A stretch of 64,000 bases of DNA from Rostrohypoxylon terebratum (Eukaryota; Ascomycota; Sordariomycetes; Xylariales; Hypoxylaceae), in NCBI GenBank assembly GCA_022497145.1, contig MU385891.1, forward strand, positions 62,001 through 126,000, read 5' to 3'. The position numbers and the translations under genes are program-made. A model generated the notes under the pieces. The model was given only the letters and a program-made list of their open reading frames with translations, made no database searches and had not been told where the DNA came from. This document shows, one piece after another, positions 57,290 to 64,000 of this stretch (positions are counted from its first letter, which is position 1; every line of letters begins with the position of its first letter).

Positions 57290-57960
57290 ATGGGCGCGAA
57301 AGCATCAAAACCAGTTCAATCGGCGATGCGGAAGTTCCCCACGAGGGCGCCCGGCAGTGCTGCTCCACCACACACACCACATACACCACAAGCTCGACCG
57401 CCGCCGTCAGCGCAACCTCGTCCAGAACCCCGCGCTTCATATGCCAAAGACGATGGTGAGTAGAACTTCTTGCTGCACGCCCCCACTCTTCTGCGCTCAT
57501 ACGCTCATACGTGGCTAATGATCAATGCGTGATAGCCATCAAACGAGACGGTGCAGATCCGGACCCAAACCCCATGACCAACGCTGCCTTCTCCCAACGT
57601 CTAAAGCAGATGGGCGTCGCGACACCAAATCCAACCTTATCCAACTCCTCGACCGTATCTTCGTACCCTGGTTTCCCTGAGCAGAAGCCCGGAGCGCCTA
57701 ATTTCGCTCCCTTGCCACAAAACCCGACATTAAACGCACTGGAGGCCCGCCAGCGGTTGCAAGAGCGTGCGCAGGCCGAGTACGAGGATAGGAGCCAGGG
57801 GAGCGAGTTTCTAGATGTAGGGACCTTGACACAGGTTCTTATCATGCAGGGACGCGGTGTCCCGCACGCTGATATTGAGAAGAGGTTTAGGCTTAAAAAA
57901 GGTGTTGTGGATAGATTAGGGCCTAAAGGGGTTACGGTGCCATACGGACAAATTTTATGA
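57290..57960 (+). CDS. Small protein with myristoylation-type start and helix-turn-helix-like C-terminus
   Basis: Two exons, 57290-57455 and 57536-57960 (196 aa); the 80-nt intron is bounded by GTGAGT and ATAG and keeps frame. The start MGAKASKP fits an N-myristoylation signal (Gly2, Ser6, basic next). Residues about 20-55 are Pro/Ala/His-rich and disordered. The rest is charged and helical: FSQRLKQMGV, ARQRLQERAQAEYEDRSQG, then LTQVLIMQGRGVPHADIEKRF, whose helix-turn-helix pattern is followed by LKKGVVDRLGPKGV. The last part resembles a conserved fungal protein annotated elsewhere as HTH-containing, from memory only. I do not know its function. It is convergent with a mitochondrial-type SDR. 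Confidence 0.75.
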
Positions 57961-58252
57961 TGAGGTATTTTAACAGGCGGGAATGGAAAAGAGAAAAATC
58001 ATGGCATTGTCTAATGGAATTGGTAGGAATTCAAAAATTTGGCACGGTTGGTTTTGGTGTGTAATATGCATTTGAGGTATGTAAAAGGTACGTAAAAGCG
58101 CCATCTATTATATCGCCCTGTACTCTCTGTAATATATTTATCCTCACTCAGTATCCTCAAGCCCGGCTATAGATGATCCCCTTTCATTTGCTCGAAAGGT
58201 CGCCTCAAGCGTGTATCTTGTAAATCTACATATGTGTCGACATTTGATCGCT

Positions 58253-59388
58253 TTACCAAGCAGCGTGGCCACCGTCGATGCGAAGGTCGGCTCCGGTCAT
58301 AAAGCGGCTGGCGTCGCTGAGCAGGAAAACGGCCGCGCCGCGGTAGTCCTCCGGCTTGCTGATCTTGTTCAACATGTTCTGCTTGGGCCACTCAACACCC
58401 CTTTCCGGGAACTTGTCGAATAATTTCTGGACCATCTCTGTCAAGATATAACCCGGCGAGATGGTGTTCACGCGGATGTTCTTGACACCCCACTCCATGG
58501 CTAAGTTGCGACCAAGTTGAATCACAGCGGCCTTGGAGGCATTGTATACACTTGTGACGGATTAATTTTAAATACTGTTGGCCGTTTGATAATGGTAAAT
58601 CGAAAATGAAACTTACGGGCAAATTAGGCCACGGTTTGCGATGGTGCCGCTCATACTAGCGATCAAGACGATACTTCCGGGGGTATCATTCTCATACATG
58701 TATTTGGCAACGGCCTGCGCTGTCAATAACACGCCAGTGACGTTAACACCCAGCATACGGTTCGAATCCTCGGCAGTATAATCCAAGGCCGACGTCTCCT
58801 GCTGGATCCCGGCTGCCGCAATCAAGCCGTCGATGTGGCCTTCCTTTTTGAAAACCTCTCCGGTGATTTTCTGGAGGTTCGCAGCACCGTCTAATACATC
58901 AACCTGGTGGTAGTGCAATGAGGTGCCTAGCTCATCGCTAGCCCGGCGAGCTACTTTGTCGTATTGCGAGCCCTCTGCAGGCTTGGGTTGCCTGTCATAA
59001 ACGTGTACTGTTGTTCATAACATTCAGCATTTTATTGGGGAAGGGTTAAATCAGTGCTCATACCTGTGGCACCTGCTTCCAAAAGAGCTTCGGCTTGGAC
59101 GAGGCCGAGTCCTTGTGCTCCACCCGAGACAATGATAACCTTGCCTCTCAAGTCGAACTCGGGCAACAACGCGGGGCTTCCCTGAACCGGGTCTCGCTTG
59201 GAACCACGCACAGTAGTGCTGTGGAGCGATCTGTGTGCTGGCCGATCACCGGCAGGCCACCTGCAGGCCGCCGATCCCGTCGCTCTAGCGGCGGCAATGC
59301 CGCATGCCGGCACCGCTCGCGGCGTGGCGCGGGCGAGCTTACTTATAGAGGGAACAGCTCGAGATACCCGCGGAGCTAGCGTCGTCAT
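58253..59388 (-). CDS. Short-chain dehydrogenase/reductase with mitochondrial-type presequence
   Basis: Three exons: 59388-59064, 59007-58617, 58550-58253 (337 aa). The joins rebuild GATGVHVYDRQPKPAEG and GLICPVYNASKAAV. Residues 1 to about 70 form an Ala/Arg-rich N-terminus ending RSLHSTTVRGSKR, typical of mitochondrial import. The SDR domain follows: cofactor motif SGGAQGLGL, structural AAAGIQ, catalytic Ser228 in IASMSG, and Tyr241-x3-Lys245 (YNASK); INTISPGYILTEM-like and LSDASRFMTGADLRIDGG mark the substrate and C-terminal parts. Fungal relatives include NAD(P)-dependent polyol (arabinitol, mannitol) and sorbose-type reductases, but substrate cannot be assigned. It reads towards the gene at 57290-57960 with under 300 bases between the stops. 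Confidence 0.88.
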
Positions 59389-62300
59389 TTTGAGCAGATC
59401 TTGCTTCTCGAGTTCGGGAAGTCTGAGATGTTGGGTGCCTGAGGTGTGTATATAACCCTAGGTACCTGGTAGTAGGTTGATGTTCTCTAACCAACTCAAG
59501 CAAGGAACCCCTGGCCCGAAAGATGCAAGTCGACGTATGTAAATCTTGTTGAAGAATAACGACAGCCTGCAGAGCTAAGAGAGACAAGGAATGGGAAGTG
59601 ACATGGGTATCCAGGAACAGAAATAAGGAATGAGTGAGTGAGGGATGAATGCCATTGTGACTGAAGGTTTGCTCCCGTCGGGCAACCTATATAGCAAAGT
59701 TCAACCCCCTGCTCGAGGGAGCTATCGTGGGCCGAAGGCTCTTATCCGCCAAGGTGCCTCGCTACGCCCAAGCCTAGCCCCTCTTCCCCTTGTCTCTTCA
59801 CACAAAGCCCGTGAAAATAACTCCTAGAGCTAACGGCGAGGCAAATGAGAAAGACTGCTAATGGGGGGCTCGCTCCGCTCCCCCCCTAGGAAAGAGAGGG
59901 GCCAAGAGTTCGGGTGTTGGAATGAGGGTTCAATGATTCTAGAGCTAAGTAAAGCCCTCCCCACCGGCATAGTAACATAGGAATTATGTTGAAATGGCCT
60001 CGACTACCTAAGTAGGTAAGTTGGGGTGAGGGGACCGGTGTGAGCTTGAAATCCGATATTTGACTAAGGCCGACGAACCTCTCGACCTGTAAGGTATGGA
60101 ATCTGGCTTTCGGTGACACCGTAAGGCTATTAGCAACACGACAGCTTCACTTTAGCGACGTTACGGATCCAGAACCAAACCCCACGTGCCTTTTGTTGAA
60201 CAAAGAAAACCGTAGTTGAATCATCAAATAGGTATCACGGGGGCAATAGTTTATAGGCTTCGGGTTACCTATTCGGGCAATCCACGAAGGACTCAGCAAG
60301 GTGGAGCTAATACGGATCCCGCTAAACAGCGCCTGGTTCCTCCTCATTATAAAACATTGCACAGAGTTGACCGTATCCCGCAACAAGTTTTATGATCACA
60401 TTTGAGACTAAGATCTAGTCAGTTAGGAGGTTAGGCTGGACCCTGTATACATACCTACACCAGACCTGTACGGTCTCTCTACGGTCTCTCGACCGGACAA
60501 ATCGGCGAGTGGACGGGGGTATAATATTTGTTGTATCAACTCTACGCCACATGATCGCATCTTTTCGGTTCCGTTTCCATGCATCGCTGCCTCACTACAG
60601 ATGAATACCACCGTGTATACAAGCTGCGAGTCCCCGCATACCTAACCATGCTTTTTTGCTTTCCCCGCGATTTACTCTGGGGTTAACTTTGTTGCAGATT
60701 GGGGGGTTCGTTGGGGGGTTTATGACGGACGGTCCAATAGTATCTCTTTGCAGGGAGTGTCGAGGTATTGGACAGGTTTAGCTCTGCGTAAGTACAGTTC
60801 CGCCACGTTAGTCTCTTGTAAGACCGTTGGAAAGTGATACAGTAGCCTCTAGGGAGTACTCGGTGAGATCTGGATATTCGCTTAGAAAATCTTTTCCTCA
60901 TTCCCCTCTTCCCGCGATTGGTAAGTTTGAATCTGGCACGCCTACCCGTCCGTCTGGGGCTCATACTTCGCTGTCCCGGCTCCCCATTATCGACTTGTCA
61001 ACTTCAAAGGCTAATTGGCAAGATTGCCGGTTCGTTGTCGCTGAGGAAATGCGACAGATCAATTCGGCACTTTAGCGTGGTCGCCGGAAAATGTAAAGAA
61101 TGTTTACCAGTGGTCAAGCGTTTATGGTACAGTCCCCTGCTCCGACGCACATACAGCAGGACCCCTACTGCAGGATAGTTGAGGAAGGTGAGGAGTTTCT
61201 TTAATTGGGAAGCCGCTCGCGTTATTAGGCTTCGAATCACGCGTCGTCCCTCAAAGTGAACTTTTTCTGCTCCTAAGGGTCCTAGGATGGGTAACATTCA
61301 GGGTCTCACCTCTACTCGGAACGGATCCCTATCTCTCAGCCCTAAACGCCAGCCCGGAGGGCAACGAATCATAAATAAAGCGCCTACTGCGGATGTAGAA
61401 ATAACAGGTATTCTCTACATATCACCGAGTGATGCCTCAATCTCTTCGGCTAAGAGGTGATGTTGCTATCTGTACGTGCCTAAGCCGTTCAATTACCGGC
61501 AGTAGCTGCTAGGTGTCATGTGAATGCAGAACATTAGATCGACAGTAAAGGTTAGATAACACAAAAGCAGTTGAGAGGCGAATTGCCGAATCGAAGGAAC
61601 CCTGAGACAATTCAGAATATCGCCACCACCGTCAAGTATTTCCCCTGGAAAGAGCGATTTTCATGATCTTGGCCTTACCGCCTGTTCTCTTCGTCGTTCC
61701 GCGGCACCAACATCATAAATGGCTGAAATTGGTGCCCAATACGTCAAAAAGCAACATGTCCTAACTCCAAATTCGAAGGAGACAACCAAAAGCCCTTCCC
61801 GAGAATCTGCGGCATTCGGAGACCAAGCTACTATGATAAGCCTCGGAGATAGTTGCCTAGAAGGTGTATTAGAATCAATCATAATCGAGATCCGACAGTA
61901 TGATAGAATTATTGGAGAATCCAAATTGAGATTTCATCTCCCAGTCATGTTTGGTAATCTTCTACCCCTGAATGAAGACCTTCGGGTACAATGGTGATTT
62001 CATCGTTAACGCCCGAAGATGAATCACCAGGAATCACGAAAGGATGTAAGTACTGACCTAGGTGCGTACGTAATGAGACGAATCGCTAGATAAATTGAAA
62101 CGCGATTCGGTAGGGTTACGAATTTGAGTGGTTTGACAACGTTGCGTAACCAGGCATAAATTTGGAGTTGCATGACAAGACTGGTAACAGGGTGTTCGTT
62201 ATCCATCTTTTCGGCCACGTTTTTACCTAGATTGAAACATATCTACTATTTCCGATCCGTGGAGCCGCCTCTTCCTCTCCCACTTGCATGTGACAGCTCC

Positions 62301-64000
62301 TGCGTGGGTTACGCATGAAGCTCACCAGAATCATGTACCTAAATGCCGGCTCAAACCGTAAGTACAGTTCCCCAAATCGACACATTTCACTACCCAAAGC
62401 CCAATGGCCGTCGACATGGGCAACGCCATCCAATGAGATACAATACCAAAAGCCGCAATTTATGGGGATAGGGGTATGCTAGACAAGCTAACCACAACTC
62501 TTGCGAGTCTAAATTGACTCACCGCTATCATGTAAACCTGTTTTTAATGACGTATGTGAAGATATGCTGCAATATCTGCCAGATAAGACTCATCGTAACG
62601 TTGCTGGGTTAAGACGAAACCGGGTAGAAAGCAACGGATCACTGCTAGACACAAAGGATACAATGTACCGCTGTTATGGCCAACACATACATCTGCAATC
62701 GTCTCGATGCTGCAGTATCAGCGTGACCACACATCAGAGAAGAATGGCTCCCAACTAAGGCAAGAAATTGCTGCATTGTCAATACCTATCTCCGCTTCTC
62801 GAATATAGCAAAATGGCATTGTAGGTAGAGACAGGGACATATCTGAACATCCACGAGACGTCATGGACGCTACGCTACCCCCAACTTCCAAGTTTTATTA
62901 CTTCACCTTTGTTCTAGATGTTCAGGATGTTCTAGATAGGGTGTTCGGAAACTGCTCCAGAATCTTATCTCCCGACAACTTGACCACACAGAGTTCAGAT
63001 AGCCAAGTGTAGTTTGTTACACAATGTAGGTAAAAATGCACTTTTCTGGATGCCGGTTAAGGAAGGCATGTTTTTTGAGGCTAAATGGGTTGACGCATTA
63101 TAATCAGTATGCTATAGACGAGTCTAATGCGATCAATATGTGAACCATGGTCAAGAAAGAGAAGGGTTCACCAATCAACTAACCTGATCTAAAGCCAAGT
63201 CTTTAGTACAGACTCATATGCTAGATGTTGGATGTATGCCTCCAACAGAACCAGCATTGTTCACACCAAGCTTGAACCTTTCCGTTGGAGACTCTATTCC
63301 CGTTTCCTTTCTTGATCAATCACGGGGTAAAATGGTATAGCCCATCTTAACTAAACTCCATACATAGTGATATCCCATAAAGGCATCTAATAGTGTTGCG
63401 AGTACGGAACTCCTGATCCAGATTAATATGTGTATCTGTCGAGTCGAGAATTTTCTTAGAATCATGAATGGTCCTGAAACCGGGGATTTCGTATTGAAAG
63501 TAGGATCGTTACGTAATATGTACCAAGACGACATGGTTCTATACATTCTACCTAGGTCCTAGGTAAGGCAATAGGACCAATAGTGAATGTGTGAGTATGC
63601 TAGCTGTCCTAATAGTTTCTCGTGTGTAAAAAGTACCCGACGCTCCAAAGTTCTTACAGGGTTGCCATATATTGAAACATGTCCGCCCTCGACGAAACAC
63701 AGCTTCTTCAAACCTAGGACCTAAACTAGTCAATTTGTGTTCTAGGTAACTAGGCATAGACGGTGGAAAGTTGCACTTTAAACGTGATGAATTTGTAAAT
63801 ATTTGCTAGTTTCATTGATGTGCTAGTCATGAGCAGTGTTGGCTCACGTTTCTTTCTCATTTGTCACACAAGTATGGATGAGTTGAAGTGTTTCGGACTC
63901 CAAGATGGGGATGGGGTTATTAAATATGACAGCTTGCGTACATCAAGCCACATTAGATAATTCTTCAGCTATTGGTGACTAATCAACGACTAGCACTCAC
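59389..64000. other. 4.6 kb gene-poor end of window
   Basis: No supported gene. Frames such as 61004-61297 (-), 61661-61924 (-) and 61719-61997 (+) overlap on opposite strands and have no motif. The DNA is AT-rich towards the end and carries CCTAGG motifs near 59455, 63548 and 63713. A gene with exons off the end of the window is possible. Confidence 0.5.
63548..63565. repeat. CTACCTAGGTCCTAGGTA inverted repeat, copy 3
   Basis: Matches 18 of the 19 bases of the inverted repeat at 32003-32021. A reverse-oriented partial copy, CCTAGGACCTA, is at 63713-63723. Confidence 0.9.

Noticed and set aside
61661..61997. Overlapping frames of about 90 codons on both strands
   Set aside because: Both strands are open across the same bases, neither shows a motif, and flanking exons could not be found.

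Overview
The window looks like nuclear DNA of a filamentous ascomycete (Pezizomycotina, probably a sordariomycete; the class is inferred from general gene style, not a database match). The protein genes carry few, short GT-AG introns of about 50-95 nt, several with a CTAAC-like branch point. Gene content is typically fungal (eisosome proteins, PPZ phosphatase, hybrid histidine kinase, Polycomb-type H3K27 methyltransferase, secreted glycoside hydrolases). There is no operon structure, CRISPR array or intact transposon.

Layout: a secreted GH43 enzyme (196-1481,+); the eisosome BAR protein PIL1/LSP1 (3542-4910,-); the H3K27 methyltransferase KMT6/EZH2 (6698-10518,+); phosphatase PPZ (12029-13735,-); a 6.8 kb gene-poor stretch rich in minisatellites; a SUR7-family eisosome tetraspan protein (20553-21563,+); a WDR6/RTT10-type WD40 protein (22159-25768,+); a hybrid histidine kinase (27095-31610,-); a 5.9 kb gene-poor stretch; a four-TM MARVEL-like protein (37495-38404,+); a GH79 enzyme (39228-40976,-); succinate-semialdehyde dehydrogenase (42422-44093,+); an RGG-rich probable mitochondrial protein (44422-45654,+) convergent with mitochondrial ribosome recycling factor (45993-46929,-); an intron-containing tRNA-Val (47589-47689,+); the XPG/RAD2 repair nuclease (48560-52333,-) divergent from a NatC Lsm-like subunit (52777-53227,+); a second aldehyde dehydrogenase (55352-56828,+); a small myristoylation-type protein of unknown function (57290-57960,+) convergent with a mitochondrial-type SDR (58253-59388,-); and a 4.6 kb gene-poor end.

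Most genes are housekeeping and not functionally clustered. Two groupings stand out: PIL1 and SUR7, both eisosome/MCC membrane-domain components, lie about 16 kb apart; and three consecutive genes (SSADH, the RGG protein, RRF) have mitochondrial-type N-termini. Exon structures were derived by hand from reading frame, splice-site consensus and family continuity; every join given preserves frame. The intergenic DNA carries a recurrent palindromic TACCTAGGTA-type motif and many short tandem repeats. I did not find a convincing new multi-gene system; the best unknowns are the RGG mitochondrial protein, the small protein at 57290-57960 and the repeated CCTAGG palindrome.
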